Shown here: one piece after another, positions 8,352 to 21,350 of the stretch
How positions within the stretch are numbered: the first letter of the stretch is position 1
Layout: each line of letters begins with the position of its first letter
Assembly: GCA_037200385.1 (NCBI GenBank)
Contig: JBBCGL010000001.1
Span: 992,001-1,056,000, forward strand
Origin: Rhizomicrobium sp.
GTDB lineage: Bacteria > Pseudomonadota > Alphaproteobacteria > Micropepsales > Micropepsaceae
Reading direction: 5' to 3'
DNA length: 64,000 nt
Program-made: the position numbers and the translations under genes
Notes under the pieces: model-generated
Seen by the model: the letters and a program-made list of their open reading frames with translations, nothing else
What the model was told of the DNA's origin: nothing
The model's database searches: none

Positions 8352-10364
8352 GTGCGGCACAGCAGATGGACGATCGCGGCGATGGCCGCGGTGCTGGCGA
8401 CCGTCGCCGCGCAGGCGGAGCCCGCGCAGAGCGGTATCCTCACCTATGACGCGGCGTTCTTCGCCGAGGCGCGGCCCAACACCGCCTACGACATGATCAA
8501 GCGGCTGCCGGGATTCAATTTCGATGCGGGCGCCACGGCGCGCGGCTTCGCGGGCACCGCGGGCAACGTCCTGATCGACGGCCAGCGGCCGACCACCAAG
8601 AGCGATGCGCTCGACTCCGTCCTGCAGCGCATCCCCGCCGCCGATGTCGACCATGTCGAGCTGATCCGCGGCGGCGCGCCGGGCATCGACATGCAGGGCC
8701 AGACGGTGGTCGCCAACGTCATCCGCAAGAAGGAGGACTCGACGCGCATCGTGGCGACGGCAGAAGATTCGATCTTCACCGACGGGCACATGATCCCCTA
8801 TGCGTCGCTGGAGTTCACGCAGCATTCGGGGCAATCGACCTATGAAGGTTCGGCCGGGCTGATCCAGAACTACGACGACTCGGTCGGCAAGGGCTATCAC
8901 AACGTCTATGACGGCGCGGGCAACCTGCTGACTCATGACGTGGCGTATTCTCGCGGTCTCGGTGTCGGCGGGTCGGTCAAGGGCGCAGCGACCTTTCCGC
9001 TGCTGGGCGGCGAGTTCAAGATCAACGGCCTGCTTCTCATCAGCCCGTTCGTGGACGATCTGCGCTATCAGCGTCCCGGCTTCACCGAGGATTTCCATGA
9101 CGATTCGCGCGAAGGACGCGCCGAGCTCGGCCTGCACTGGAAAGGCCTGGTCGGCGGCATGGAGCTCGAGACGCTGGTGCTGCAGCGCCTCGGCCATTCG
9201 ACCGCGCGCTCGACCGCGGATGACGGCGCGACGTTCCAGGATTTCGGCTCGCGCAGCGATACCGGCGAGACCATCGCGCGCGCCACGCTGCGCTACCGCC
9301 CGACGCCGGACCTGACCTTCGAGGGCGGCGCGGAGGGCGCCTACAATTTCCTCGACGGCCGGACGCGTTTCGCGATCAACGCCGTCGACCAGCCCCTGCC
9401 CTCCGCCGATGCGCGGGTCGAGGAACGGCGCGGCGAAGCGTTCGCGCAAGGCACCTGGAGGATCTCGGAGCAGTGGATGTTCGAGGCGGGCGCGCGGGCG
9501 GAATATTCCACGATCAGCGAGAGCGGCTCGGTCGATCTCAGCCGCTCCTTCTTCTATCCCAAGCCGCGGGCGGTGCTGACCTGGTCGCCGGGCAAGGATA
9601 CGCAGGTGCGCCTGCGTTACGAGAAGGTGGTGGGACAGCTCGACTTCACCAATTTCATCGCCTCGGCGAATCTGTCGGCGACCGGCGTGACGGTGGGCAA
9701 CCAGAACCTGCGGCCCGACCAGCATGCGCAATACGAGATCTCCCTCGAGCAGCATTTCTGGGACAAGGGCGCGGTGGTGCTCGGCTTCATGCATGAGGAC
9801 ATCAAGGACGTGGTCGACTATGTCCCGATCGCCGACCCGCTCGGCAACGTGTTCGATGCGCCGGGCAATATCGGCAACGGCCGCAACGAGCACATCACGC
9901 TGAACGTGACGCTGCCGCTGGACAGGATCGGCCTCACCAACGGCCTGCTCGTCACGACGGCGATCTGGGACGTCAGCTCGGTGCGCGATCCGGTGAGCGG
10001 CATGGACCGCTGGATCTCCGGCCAGCGGCCCAACAACATCAACATCAAGCTGAGCCAGGACGTCGACAGCCTGAAATCGACCTGGGGCGTGTCGTATTAC
10101 AATTGCTGGGACGAGCAATATTACCGTCTGGCGCAGGTCCGCTACCGCCATGTCGCGGCGCCCTATGTGGTGCTGTTCTGGGAGTGGAAGCCCGATCCGG
10201 AATGGAGCCTGCACGTCGAGGCCGACAATGTCTGGGGCTTCGTCTATACCGACACGAACATCGCCTATAGCGGGCCGCGCAACGTCTCGCCGATCGCCGA
10301 TATCGACAAGTACGTCGCGCAGTCGCGGCCGTATGTCGATATCCAGTTGAGGCACACGCTTTAG
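8352..10364 (+). CDS. TonB-dependent outer-membrane receptor
   Basis: Protein of 670 residues. A signal peptide ends near AAVLATVAAQA, followed by a plug domain (TAYDMIKRLPGFNFD, NVLIDGQRPTTKS, VDHVELIRGGAPGIDMQGQ) and a barrel of amphipathic strands to the C-terminus. Such receptors import bulky substrates across the outer membrane with TonB energy. GTG 8352 was chosen because it yields a clean signal peptide and has GGGGA just upstream; an in-frame TTG at 8319 adds 11 residues that spoil it. No Fur-like box is seen in the 179-bp spacer, so iron is not implied; the substrate is unknown. Confidence 0.88.
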   Translation: MRHSRWTIAAMAAVLATVAAQAEPAQSGILTYDAAFFAEARPNTAYDMIKRLPGFNFDAGATARGFAGTAGNVLIDGQRPTTKSDALDSVLQRIPAADVDHVELIRGGAPGIDMQGQTVVANVIRKKEDSTRIVATAEDSIFTDGHMIPYASLEFTQHSGQSTYEGSAGLIQNYDDSVGKGYHNVYDGAGNLLTHDVAYSRGLGVGGSVKGAATFPLLGGEFKINGLLLISPFVDDLRYQRPGFTEDFHDDSREGRAELGLHWKGLVGGMELETLVLQRLGHSTARSTADDGATFQDFGSRSDTGETIARATLRYRPTPDLTFEGGAEGAYNFLDGRTRFAINAVDQPLPSADARVEERRGEAFAQGTWRISEQWMFEAGARAEYSTISESGSVDLSRSFFYPKPRAVLTWSPGKDTQVRLRYEKVVGQLDFTNFIASANLSATGVTVGNQNLRPDQHAQYEISLEQHFWDKGAVVLGFMHEDIKDVVDYVPIADPLGNVFDAPGNIGNGRNEHITLNVTLPLDRIGLTNGLLVTTAIWDVSSVRDPVSGMDRWISGQRPNNINIKLSQDVDSLKSTWGVSYYNCWDEQYYRLAQVRYRHVAAPYVVLFWEWKPDPEWSLHVEADNVWGFVYTDTNIAYSGPRNVSPIADIDKYVAQSRPYVDIQLRHTL

Positions 10365-10372
10365 CAAGACGT

Positions 10373-10400
10373 TTCCTCCCCCGTGGTTACGGGGGAGGAA
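10373..10400. terminator. Bidirectional hairpin between the TonB receptor gene and pccA
   Basis: TTCCTCCCCC (10373-10382) and GGGGGAGGAA (10391-10400) form a perfect 10-bp stem with an 8-nt loop GTGGTTAC. It separates two convergent genes, and a nearly identical copy lies at 14606-14633 in the same kind of setting. No U-run follows on either strand, so termination is inferred from position. Confidence 0.6.
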
Positions 10401-10410
10401 AGGATGGCAA

Positions 10411-12411
10411 TCAATCCGCGAATTCCAGGATCACGTCGTCCAGCGCCAGGCTGTCGCCCTTGGCGGCGTTGACCTTCTTGATCTTGCCGTCGCGCTCGGC
10501 GGTCAGGACGTTCTCCATCTTCATCGCCTCGACCACCGCCAGCGTCTCGCCGGCCTTCACGTCCTGGCCTTCGTGGACGTTGATCGAAACGATCAGGCCA
10601 GGCATCGGACAGAGCAGCAGCTTCGACGTGTCCGGCGCGATCTTCTTGGGCATCAGGGCGGCGAGGCGCGCGGCGGTGGGGGAGCGGACGATGGCCGTAA
10701 CGGTGCGGCCGCCCTGGCCCAGCTTGTAGCCGCCGGAGATGCGGCTGAGCTGGATCGCATGCTCCCCGTCCGTGCCCGAGAGATACATGATCGGCTGGCC
10801 GACCTGCCATTCGGTGAGCGCGGTGTAGGGCTTGCCGTCGATGGCGAGGTGCAGATTGCCGGCGGCGAGGTTGGCGTTCGAGACGGCGAAGGCCTGGCCG
10901 TCGATGGTGACGACGAAATCGCTCGCGATCCGGTAGGCGCCGTTCATCGTGCCGGAGATGCCGCTGGCGCGCAGGGCGCGGACCAGTCGCGCGGCGATCG
11001 CTGCCGCAACGAAGCGGTGTTTGTCGACATCCGTGGTGGGCTGGCCGTGGAAGCCGTCGGGGAATTCTTCCGCGATGAAGGCGGTGGTGAGGGCGCCGGA
11101 GCGGAAGCGCGCGTTGTGCATGATCGCGGTGAGGAAGGCGATGTTGTGGTTGATGCCTTCGATGCGGAACTGGTCGAGGGCCACCGCCATGGCGTCGATC
11201 GCCTGGGTGCGGGTCGGCGCGTGGGTGCAGAGCTTGGCGATCATCGGATCGTAGAACATCGAGATCTCGCCGCCTTCGTAGACGCCGGTGTCGTTGCGCA
11301 CCGTGATGCCGCCGCGGGTGCCTTCGGCCGGCGGGCGGTAGCGGATCAGGCGGCCGGTGGAGGGCAGGAAGCCGCGATAGGGATCTTCGGCGTAGACGCG
11401 GCTTTCGACGGCCCAGCCGTGGATGCCGATATCGGACTGCTGGACCGGGAGCTTCTCGCCATAGGCCGAGCGGATCATCAGCTCGACGAGGTCGAGGCCG
11501 GTCGTGAGCTCCGTCACCGGATGCTCGACCTGGAGGCGGGTGTTCATCTCGAGGAAGTAGAAATTGCGGTGCTTGTCGACGATGAACTCCACCGTGCCGG
11601 CGCTGTCATAGCCTACGGCCTTCGAGAGCATCACGGCCTGCTCGCCCATCGCCTTGCGGGTGGCGGCGTCGAGGAAGGGGGACGGCGCCTCCTCGATGAC
11701 TTTCTGGTTGCGGCGCTGGATCGAGCATTCGCGCTCGTTCAGGTAGACGACGTTGCCGTGCTTGTCGCCCATCACCTGGATTTCGATGTGGCGCGGCTCG
11801 GTGACGAATTTCTCGATGAAGAGGCGGTCGTCGCCGAAGCTGGCCTTGGCCTCGTGCTGCGAGGACTTGATCGCCTGGACCAGCTCGTCTTCCTTGTGGA
11901 CGATGCGCAGGCCCTTGCCGCCGCCGCCGGCGCTGGCCTTCACCATCACCGGATAGCCGATCTCCTTCGCGATGGCGCGGGCATGGGCGTCGTCGGTGAT
12001 CTCGCCGATGAAGCCGGGGACGGTGTTCACCTTGGCGGCCTGGGCGAGCTTCTTGGATTCGATCTTGTCGCCCATCGCGGCGATGGCGCGGTTGTTGGGA
12101 CCGATGAAGACGACGCCGGCCTTGGCCAGGGCTTCGGCGAAAGCTTCACGCTCCGACAGGAAGCCGTAGCCGGGATGCACCGCCTGCGCGCCGGTGTCCT
12201 TGCAGGCCTGCACGATGCGGTCGATCACCAGATAGGACTGCGCCGAGGGCGGCGGGCCGATATGGACGGCCTCGTCGGCCATCTCGACATGGAGGGCATC
12301 GCGGTCGGCGTCGGAATAGACCGCGACGGTCTTGATGCCCATCTTGCGGGCGGTCTTGATGACGCGGCAGGCGATTTCGCCGCGATTGGCGATCAGGATT
12401 TTCTTGAACAC
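10411..12411 (-). CDS. pccA: Propionyl-CoA carboxylase alpha subunit (biotin carboxylase/BCCP)
   Basis: Protein of 666 residues. Domains in order: biotin carboxylase N-domain (FKKILIANRGEIACRVI), ATP-grasp (KASAGGGGKGLRIV; FLEMNTRLQVEHPVTE), the PCC-specific linker, and a C-terminal biotinyl domain with EAMKMENV (biotinylated K631). It carboxylates biotin, which pccB then uses to make methylmalonyl-CoA from propionyl-CoA. GLDLVELMIRSAYGEKL and the 666-aa length favour PCC over methylcrotonyl-CoA carboxylase. It starts at GTG 12411 after GGGGAAC. The partner pccB lies 4.6 kb away on the same strand rather than adjacent. Confidence 0.94.
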   Translation of the reverse strand: MFKKILIANRGEIACRVIKTARKMGIKTVAVYSDADRDALHVEMADEAVHIGPPPSAQSYLVIDRIVQACKDTGAQAVHPGYGFLSEREAFAEALAKAGVVFIGPNNRAIAAMGDKIESKKLAQAAKVNTVPGFIGEITDDAHARAIAKEIGYPVMVKASAGGGGKGLRIVHKEDELVQAIKSSQHEAKASFGDDRLFIEKFVTEPRHIEIQVMGDKHGNVVYLNERECSIQRRNQKVIEEAPSPFLDAATRKAMGEQAVMLSKAVGYDSAGTVEFIVDKHRNFYFLEMNTRLQVEHPVTELTTGLDLVELMIRSAYGEKLPVQQSDIGIHGWAVESRVYAEDPYRGFLPSTGRLIRYRPPAEGTRGGITVRNDTGVYEGGEISMFYDPMIAKLCTHAPTRTQAIDAMAVALDQFRIEGINHNIAFLTAIMHNARFRSGALTTAFIAEEFPDGFHGQPTTDVDKHRFVAAAIAARLVRALRASGISGTMNGAYRIASDFVVTIDGQAFAVSNANLAAGNLHLAIDGKPYTALTEWQVGQPIMYLSGTDGEHAIQLSRISGGYKLGQGGRTVTAIVRSPTAARLAALMPKKIAPDTSKLLLCPMPGLIVSINVHEGQDVKAGETLAVVEAMKMENVLTAERDGKIKKVNAAKGDSLALDDVILEFAD

Positions 12412-12510
12412 GCTGTTCCCCGGGGCGGCCTCGATTGGCCTGTAGGGCCAAGGTTTTAGGCGAGGCTGGGCTTGCCGTAAACGGTCCCCTTCGTTTACCC
12501 AGGGGAGACC

Positions 12511-14595
12511 ATGGCACGGTTTGTCCACACCCTGCGGCGGGCAGTGCTCCGGCCGCATATCGAGAACGGCTTGTCGGTCGCGGCCGGCGTCGCGCTGAGC
12601 GGCAGCATCGCGGGCGCCGGCTTCGGCCTGCTGGGTGGAATCGCCGCGGCCACCGGCGCGCTGTGCGTCAGCGTCGCGGACCAGCCCGATCCGTTGAACG
12701 AGAAGCCGCGGGTCCTGGTCGCCGCCTGGGTGATGGCCGTCGTCGTGACCCTGCTGGCGCTGTTCGCCAAGGAGACGCCGTGGACGCTGGCGCCCGCCAC
12801 GGCGGCGATCGGACTGTGGGCGGGGCTGATCTCGGCCTATGGCAAGCGCGCCCTGACGCTGGGCGTGGTCAGCGTGCTGGCCTTCGTGATGGCGATGGGC
12901 TCGCTGGACCCGCCCTGGCCGCACCTGGCGCTCTTCGCGCTGGGCGGTGCGCTCTACGCAGCCTATGCGCAGGTCTCGGCCTGGGCGTTCGACCGGCGGG
13001 TGCGCCGGCTCCTGATGATCGAGGCCCTGCACCGCTTCGAGGGTTTCCTGCGGGCCAAGGCGGGCCTGCTCGATCCGGCGATCGACAACGCCAAGGCGTT
13101 CACCGCGCTGATCGAGGCGCATGCGGCCTGCGTGGAGCGGATGCAGATCGCGCGCGACGCGGTCTATGCCCGCGACAAGACGCCCTGGCAGCGGCGGCAG
13201 GTGATCGCGCTGATCGCGTTGCTGGACGGCTTCGAGACCATCCTGTCGAGCGATGCGGATATCGAGATGCTGCGCGCCTCGCAGCACCGCCATCTGATGC
13301 GGCGGCTCAAGGCCTTCACCCTGGCGCTGGCCGACGACATCGCGATGCTGACGCTGGCGCTCGACGACGGCGGCGTCGTGGTCGGCTCGCACAAGGAGGC
13401 CCGCGACGAGATCGCGGCGGAGATCGCGCGCCTCGCCAAGGCGTCGGAGGGACGGGCGGACGAGCTGCTGGTCATCGCGGCGTTCCGCTCCACGGCGGAC
13501 AAGCTGGCCCAGGCGGCGGAGCGCATCGCGGCGATCGCGGCGGCGCTGCTGCCCACTCCGGCGCTGGCGCCGCTGCCGCATCCCGGCGTCGATCTCGCGG
13601 CGTTCCGCCAGGCGCTGCCGCGCGATTTCTCGGTGCTGCAGGCGCAGTTCAGCCTGAAGGCGCCGGCGATGCGCTATGCGATCCGGCTGGCGCTGGCGAT
13701 GACCACGGGGCTCGCCGTGACCCTGTTCCTGCCGGGCATCTCGCATGCGAGCTGGGTGCTGCTGACCACCGCGCTGATCATGCGGGCCAATTACAGCGTG
13801 ACCCGGCAACGCCGCACCGACCGCGTGATCGGCACGCTGATCGGCTGCACGGTCGCGGCGGGGCTGCTCGCCTTCGTGCCGACGGCGTATCTGCTGGTGC
13901 TGGTCGCGATGGCGGTCGGAGTCAGCCACGCCTTCGGTGCGGTGAACTACCGCGTGACGGCGGTGGCGGCGTCGATCTCCGCCCTGCTGCTGCTGCATTT
14001 CCTGCAGCCCGGGGCGCATCACGTGCTGGCGGAGCGGGTGCTGGACACGCTGATCGGGGCCGCGCTGTCCTATGTCTTCGCCTTCCTGCTGCCCAATTGG
14101 GAGCATCAGGAGCTGCCGCGCACCGTCGCCGCGCTGCTCAAGGCCGACGGCGATTTCGCGCGCGCCGCGCTGACGCGGACGCGGGTCGAGATGGTCTACC
14201 GGCTGGCGCGCAAGCGGCTGTTCGATGCGGTGGCGAACCTTTCGGGCGCGGTGCGGCGGCTGGCCGACGAGCCGGATGTCGAGCGCGCGACGCTGGCGCG
14301 GCTGAACGATCTCCTGAGCGCGAACTACCTGCTGCTGTCGGACCTGACGTCGATGCAGGTTCTGTTCAAGCTGCGCGGCGCCGAACTGGACGCGGCGCAG
14401 AGCGACGCCCTGCTCAAGGAGGTGTGCGAGCGGGTCTCGGAGACGCTGGGCGGCAAGGGCGACGGCAAAAAGGCGTCGCCCCGGCTGGGCGCGGCGACCG
14501 ACCTGCACCAGCCCAACGGGATGGCGGTGCTCAAACGGCGGCTGGTGCATATCGAGCACGCAGCGCGGCGGGTGGCGCAGCTGGCGGGCGGTTAG
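12511..14595 (+). CDS. FUSC/YccS-family inner-membrane protein
   Basis: Protein of 694 residues with two blocks of about five or six membrane helices (about residues 20-150 and 390-540), each followed by a soluble helical cytoplasmic region. This duplicated layout, with MRYAIRLALAMTTGLAVTLF opening the second block, is that of the FusC/YccS/AaeB superfamily, often linked to efflux of aromatic acids. Substrate cannot be told; the MFP partner (AaeA-like) is absent. A GGGGAG site precedes ATG 12511. It diverges from pccA with 99 bp between starts. Confidence 0.86.
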   Translation: MARFVHTLRRAVLRPHIENGLSVAAGVALSGSIAGAGFGLLGGIAAATGALCVSVADQPDPLNEKPRVLVAAWVMAVVVTLLALFAKETPWTLAPATAAIGLWAGLISAYGKRALTLGVVSVLAFVMAMGSLDPPWPHLALFALGGALYAAYAQVSAWAFDRRVRRLLMIEALHRFEGFLRAKAGLLDPAIDNAKAFTALIEAHAACVERMQIARDAVYARDKTPWQRRQVIALIALLDGFETILSSDADIEMLRASQHRHLMRRLKAFTLALADDIAMLTLALDDGGVVVGSHKEARDEIAAEIARLAKASEGRADELLVIAAFRSTADKLAQAAERIAAIAAALLPTPALAPLPHPGVDLAAFRQALPRDFSVLQAQFSLKAPAMRYAIRLALAMTTGLAVTLFLPGISHASWVLLTTALIMRANYSVTRQRRTDRVIGTLIGCTVAAGLLAFVPTAYLLVLVAMAVGVSHAFGAVNYRVTAVAASISALLLLHFLQPGAHHVLAERVLDTLIGAALSYVFAFLLPNWEHQELPRTVAALLKADGDFARAALTRTRVEMVYRLARKRLFDAVANLSGAVRRLADEPDVERATLARLNDLLSANYLLLSDLTSMQVLFKLRGAELDAAQSDALLKEVCERVSETLGGKGDGKKASPRLGAATDLHQPNGMAVLKRRLVHIEHAARRVAQLAGG

Positions 14596-14605
14596 GGCGG
14601 GAGGT

Positions 14606-14633
14606 TTCTTCCCCCGCGGTTACGGGGGAGGAA
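14606..14633. terminator. Bidirectional hairpin between the FUSC and peptidase genes
   Basis: TTCTTCCCCC (14606-14615) and GGGGGAGGAA (14624-14633) flank the loop GCGGTTAC. It is the twin of the hairpin at 10373-10400, differing by two bases, and again sits 10 bp past a plus-strand stop and just before a minus-strand stop. Confidence 0.6.
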
Positions 14634-14635
14634 AG

Positions 14636-16318
<1,683 letters not shown>

Positions 16319-16395
16319 GGCTCCCCCAAGGGATGGACGGCGCAGCATCATACGGGTTGTCATCGCTCCGTCACGGGGCATAGGAGGAATTTACG

Positions 16396-16773
16396 GTGTC
16401 GGAATTCATCAATTCGCCGGCCGCCAAGGCGGCGGGCTTGCCGTTCAGCCAGGCGGTCCGGACGAACGGCGTGCTCTATCTGTCGGGCGCCATCGGCAAC
16501 CTGCCCGGCAAGATGGAACTGGTGCCGGGCGGCATCGCGGCGGAGAGCCGGCAGATGATGGAGAACATCGCCGCGGTGCTGAAGGAAGCCGGGGCCGGCT
16601 TCGGCGACGTGTTCAAATGCGTGGTCTATCTCGCCGACATGGCGGAATGGGGGGCGTTCAATCAGGTGTATGTGCCGTATTTCGAAGCCGGCCGCTTTCC
16701 AGCGCGCACCGCGATCGGGGCGCAGCTCATCCTGGGCGCGCGGGTGGAGATGGAGTGCTGGGCGCAGGGGTGA
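16396..16773 (+). CDS. RidA/YjgF-family enamine/imine deaminase
   Basis: Protein of 125 residues. Rid proteins hydrolyse reactive enamine/imine intermediates made by PLP enzymes. FSQAVRTNGVLYLSGAIG and FPARTAIGAQLILGARVEME are the signature blocks; the Arg of PART is the carboxylate-binding residue of active members. The start is GTG 16396 with AGGAGG at 16383-16388. The exact subfamily is open. Confidence 0.92.
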   Translation: MSEFINSPAAKAAGLPFSQAVRTNGVLYLSGAIGNLPGKMELVPGGIAAESRQMMENIAAVLKEAGAGFGDVFKCVVYLADMAEWGAFNQVYVPYFEAGRFPARTAIGAQLILGARVEMECWAQG

Positions 16774-16824
16774 GCGACGTCAGTGGGCAGAGCGTTGGCG
16801 CGGTGCTTTACGTCACGCTCACGT

Positions 16825-16944
16825 TGTCATCCCCGGCCGAGCGAAGCGAGGGGAAGGGGACCCAGGTGCCAGTCACCGTGACGGTGCCATAGACCTGGGT
16901 CCCCTTCCCTCGCCGCGCTTCGCACGGCTCGCCGGGGATGACAG
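16825..16944. repeat. Nested palindromic repeat (copy C)
   Basis: Outer arms TGTCATCCCCGGC / GCCGGGGATGACA; inner arms GGGGACCCAGGT / ACCTGGGTCCCC; central palindrome ACCGTGACGGT at 16875-16885. It fills the gap between the convergent ridA-type and pccB genes and could form a strong hairpin in either transcript. Confidence 0.9.
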
Positions 16945-16974
16945 CGGTGGCTCCAACCGACGTGACCGACCCGC

Positions 16975-18507
<1,533 letters not shown>

Positions 18508-18565
18508 GGGGCTCTGCTCACTGGAAATATCGATGGCGGGAGAGTGTGGGGCGCCCGGTTTGCGG

Positions 18566-19261
18566 TCAAGCGGCGGCCAGACGCAGGAATTGCTCGCAGG
18601 CGTCGAGCTCGGCCAGCAGGTTGGCCTGGCGCTCGACGGCTTCGGCGTCGCGGCCCCATTTTTCGGCCTGAAAGTCCTCGTCGATATGCGCAGCGGCGTG
18701 TGCCGCGGCGGCAGCCAGGCGGCCATCGGCAAGCGACAATGCGAGCACCACCGATTTCAGGTTGCCGGCGGCGGCGACGAGCGCGGTCAGGGCGAATTCG
18801 TCGCGGGTCGCAAGATGCCGCGCGAGACCATCCAATGCAGCCGACGGCTGCGGGATGGCGGCGATGCCACGGGTCACCTCGAGCTCGATGTCGTAGCGGG
18901 CCTGGGCCCAGGCGAGCGGCGCGTCCCAGGCGGCGGCTTCGCGGGCGGCAAGCTCCGGCGGCTCGGAGGCGCGGTAGCAGACCAGGTCGTGGCGGGCGAA
19001 GTCCGCCAGCCGCCTGAGCACGGTGGCGCGGTCGGCCCGGACATGGTCGATGGCGGTGTTGGCGAAGCCGGTGAGCGGCATGTCGCGCTGGTCGATCTGG
19101 TCGCCCTGGCGGGCCCATTCGGCAGCGATGGCGTCGGCGAGCGCGGCGGAGCGCAGCGCGAGGATGTCGCCGTTCGGCGTCTTCACCGGGCGCTCGTCGA
19201 GCGTGATGCCGAAATGCGGCCCGACCTGGCGGACGCCCACCTGCTTGTAGAAGCGCTTCAT
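18566..19261 (-). CDS. ATP12-family F1-ATPase assembly chaperone
   Basis: Protein of 231 residues. It starts [10 protein letters not shown] and contains [19 protein letters not shown], the ATP12 N-terminal signature, then [14 protein letters not shown] and [25 protein letters not shown]-like (here [13 protein letters not shown]). ATP12 binds the F1 alpha subunit in mitochondria; bacterial copies are mostly alphaproteobacterial. Its start overlaps the bicupin stop (ATGA). Confidence 0.92.
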   Translation of the reverse strand: MKRFYKQVGVRQVGPHFGITLDERPVKTPNGDILALRSAALADAIAAEWARQGDQIDQRDMPLTGFANTAIDHVRADRATVLRRLADFARHDLVCYRASEPPELAAREAAAWDAPLAWAQARYDIELEVTRGIAAIPQPSAALDGLARHLATRDEFALTALVAAAGNLKSVVLALSLADGRLAAAAAHAAAHIDEDFQAEKWGRDAEAVERQANLLAELDACEQFLRLAAA

Positions 19262-20349
19262 CGACGGGCTTTCTCAGGCTTCAGCGTCATCGCCGCGCGG
19301 TTGGCCTTGATGGGGTCTTTGCGGACGGCGGCGGGGAGGCGGACGCGCAGGGCGTCCGGGAGGCCGTCATGCGGGCCGAGCTTTGGCTTGGGGTGATCCT
19401 GCCAGAAGAGCTCGCCGGTTTCCTTGTCGCGGTGCGGATGGAAGGGATACCAGAACTGGTTGCGCGTGCGCGACGCTTCGGCGCCGACCAGCAGCAGCGC
19501 ATCGGCATCGCTGTTGTTGATTACCACATGGCAGATGTCGGTGCGGGCCTCGAAGCCGACGAAATCGCCCTCCCCCATCCGATGGAGATAACCGTTGATC
19601 CAGCCATCGACCGTGCCGGCGACGACATAGACGAACTCCTCCTCGTCGCGCTCGGCGTGGGGCCAGGAGGTGCGGCGGCCGGCGGGCAGGATCTCGAAAT
19701 GGATGCCGATGCGCGAGAAGCGGGCGCGGCGGCCGAACGCGGCGTCGATGCCGTGCTTCTCGGTGCTGTTCGGATAGCCATCTTCGTCCTTGCCCAGGAT
19801 GTCGCGCCAGTTCGCGACGTAGTCGGGCCGCGAACGGCGCTTGCCGGCGGTGTCGCCGGGGCGGCCCGAGTTGGGGCCGAGCTTATGCTTCGGTGCGCCG
19901 CTCCAGAACTTGTCCATCCGGCGCAGGAGATCGTTTGCCGCCTCGTCCTGCGGCAGCGGACAAGCGAATTTCGACTGCATCCGCGTCGCTTCGCCGAAGA
20001 CGAACAGCCGGACGTCCCGGTCGGTGTTGTTGATCAGCGTGTGCGCGATGCCGGTGCGGTCGTTGAAGGCGGCGCCGTCACCCTCCTTCAGCGGATGGAG
20101 ATGGCCGTCGAGCCACAGGTCGGGCGCGCCTTCGAGAACGAAGAAGAACTCCTCCTCGTCGCGATAGGCGCCGGGCACGGTGGCGCGGGTGCCGGGCGGC
20201 AGGCGCAGATGCATGATCTTGAGACGCGACAGCCCGCCGGCGGCGGCGAAGGACGCGGGATAGCCGAAGTTCTCGCCGGTGCCGGCCTTGTGCGGCTGGG
20301 GCGGCTCGAGCGCGCGCCAGTTCTTGAGGAAAGTCGGACGGGTCTTCAT
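19258..20349 (-). CDS. Bicupin protein
   Basis: Protein of 363 residues with two cupin domains. The first is at about 40-125 (TRATVPGAYRDEEEFFFVLEG, AFNDRTGIAHTLINN) and the second at about 215-290 (RRTSWPHAERDEEEFVYVVAG, FEARTDICHVVINN). Each half keeps an RDEEEF block and a later His, so at least partial metal sites are likely. The enzymatic role is unknown. It overlaps rluA upstream and ATP12 downstream by 4 bp each, implying co-translation in that block. Confidence 0.8.
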   Translation of the reverse strand: MKTRPTFLKNWRALEPPQPHKAGTGENFGYPASFAAAGGLSRLKIMHLRLPPGTRATVPGAYRDEEEFFFVLEGAPDLWLDGHLHPLKEGDGAAFNDRTGIAHTLINNTDRDVRLFVFGEATRMQSKFACPLPQDEAANDLLRRMDKFWSGAPKHKLGPNSGRPGDTAGKRRSRPDYVANWRDILGKDEDGYPNSTEKHGIDAAFGRRARFSRIGIHFEILPAGRRTSWPHAERDEEEFVYVVAGTVDGWINGYLHRMGEGDFVGFEARTDICHVVINNSDADALLLVGAEASRTRNQFWYPFHPHRDKETGELFWQDHPKPKLGPHDGLPDALRVRLPAAVRKDPIKANRAAMTLKPEKARR

Positions 20350-21350
20350 TTCTTCCTGGTCTTGCGTTCGAACGGGTTCGCCGGCGCCTTGTCGGCATTG
20401 AAGCCCAGCAGCTCCCAGGATCTGACCATATGCGGCGGCAAGGGTGCGTCAGCATGCAGGCGGCCGCCGTCGGGGCGCATGATGTCTATCGAGCGCGCGT
20501 GGAGGTGGAGGCGGTTCTCGATCTCGCCGATGCCGCGCACGTCGGTGCCGCCATATTTGAAGTCGCCCACGATGGGCGTGCCGATGGAAGCCAGATGGAC
20601 GCGGATCTGGTGGGTGCGGCCGGTGAGCGGCTTGACGGCGAGCCAGGCGAATTCCGCGCCCGCGGTGTCGAGCACCACGAAATCGGTGACCGCGTCCTTG
20701 GCGCCTTCATCGGCGGCGTCGACCGTGGTCATGCGCTCGTCATGGCCATGCGGGCCGTGGCCGCCCTCTTTCGCGAGCGCCGCCTTGATGGTGCCGCGCC
20801 TGACCTTGGGCACGCCCTTGACGAGGGCCCAGTAGATCTTCTGCGCGTCGCGGGTGGCAAGGGCGCGCGACAGCTCGGAGGCGGCAGGCGCGGTGCGGGC
20901 GATGAGCAGCACGCCGGAGGTGTCGCGGTCCAGGCGATGCACCAGCTTCGGACGCGTCTTCTTCTCGAAGGCCAGACTGTCGAGCATGCCGTCGACATGC
21001 TGCGTCAGCCCGCTGCCACCCTGCGTGGCGAGGCCCGAGGGTTTGTTCAGCACGATGACGTTCTTGTCCATGTAGATGACGAGGTCCTCCAGGCTGCCGC
21101 GCACCGGCGCCTGGGTCTTTACCTTGGGCTTTTCGGTGAGGTCGCCGTGCACCACCTGGGGCGGCAGGCGCATGGTCTGGCCGGAACCGACGCGGTCAGC
21201 CGCCTTGACGCGCTTGCCGTCGAGCCGGACCTGGCCGGTGCGCAGCAGCTTCTCCAGCCGGCCATGGGTGAGCGCGGGATAGTGCCGCTTGAACCAGCGG
21301 TCGACCCGGATGCCGTCCTCGTCATGGGCGATGCGGGCGGTGTCGGTCAT
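20346..21350 (-). CDS. RluA-family 23S rRNA pseudouridine synthase
   Basis: Protein of 334 residues. An N-terminal S4 RNA-binding domain (GIRVDRWFKRHYPALTHGRL...LLRTGQVRLDG) is followed by the catalytic domain with HRLDRDTSG (nucleophile Asp141) and GRTHQIRVHLASIG. It is RluC/RluD-like; the target uridine cannot be told. The start ATG shares one base with the crcB stop (TGATG). Confidence 0.94.
   Translation of the reverse strand: MTDTARIAHDEDGIRVDRWFKRHYPALTHGRLEKLLRTGQVRLDGKRVKAADRVGSGQTMRLPPQVVHGDLTEKPKVKTQAPVRGSLEDLVIYMDKNVIVLNKPSGLATQGGSGLTQHVDGMLDSLAFEKKTRPKLVHRLDRDTSGVLLIARTAPAASELSRALATRDAQKIYWALVKGVPKVRRGTIKAALAKEGGHGPHGHDERMTTVDAADEGAKDAVTDFVVLDTAGAEFAWLAVKPLTGRTHQIRVHLASIGTPIVGDFKYGGTDVRGIGEIENRLHLHARSIDIMRPDGGRLHADAPLPPHMVRSWELLGFNADKAPANPFERKTRKK

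Noticed and set aside
12412-14559. In-frame open extension upstream of pccA running antisense through the FUSC gene
   Set aside because: The biotin carboxylase N-terminus begins at GTG 12411 with a ribosome site; the extension is Arg/Gln/His-rich, as expected for the antisense of a GC-rich gene.
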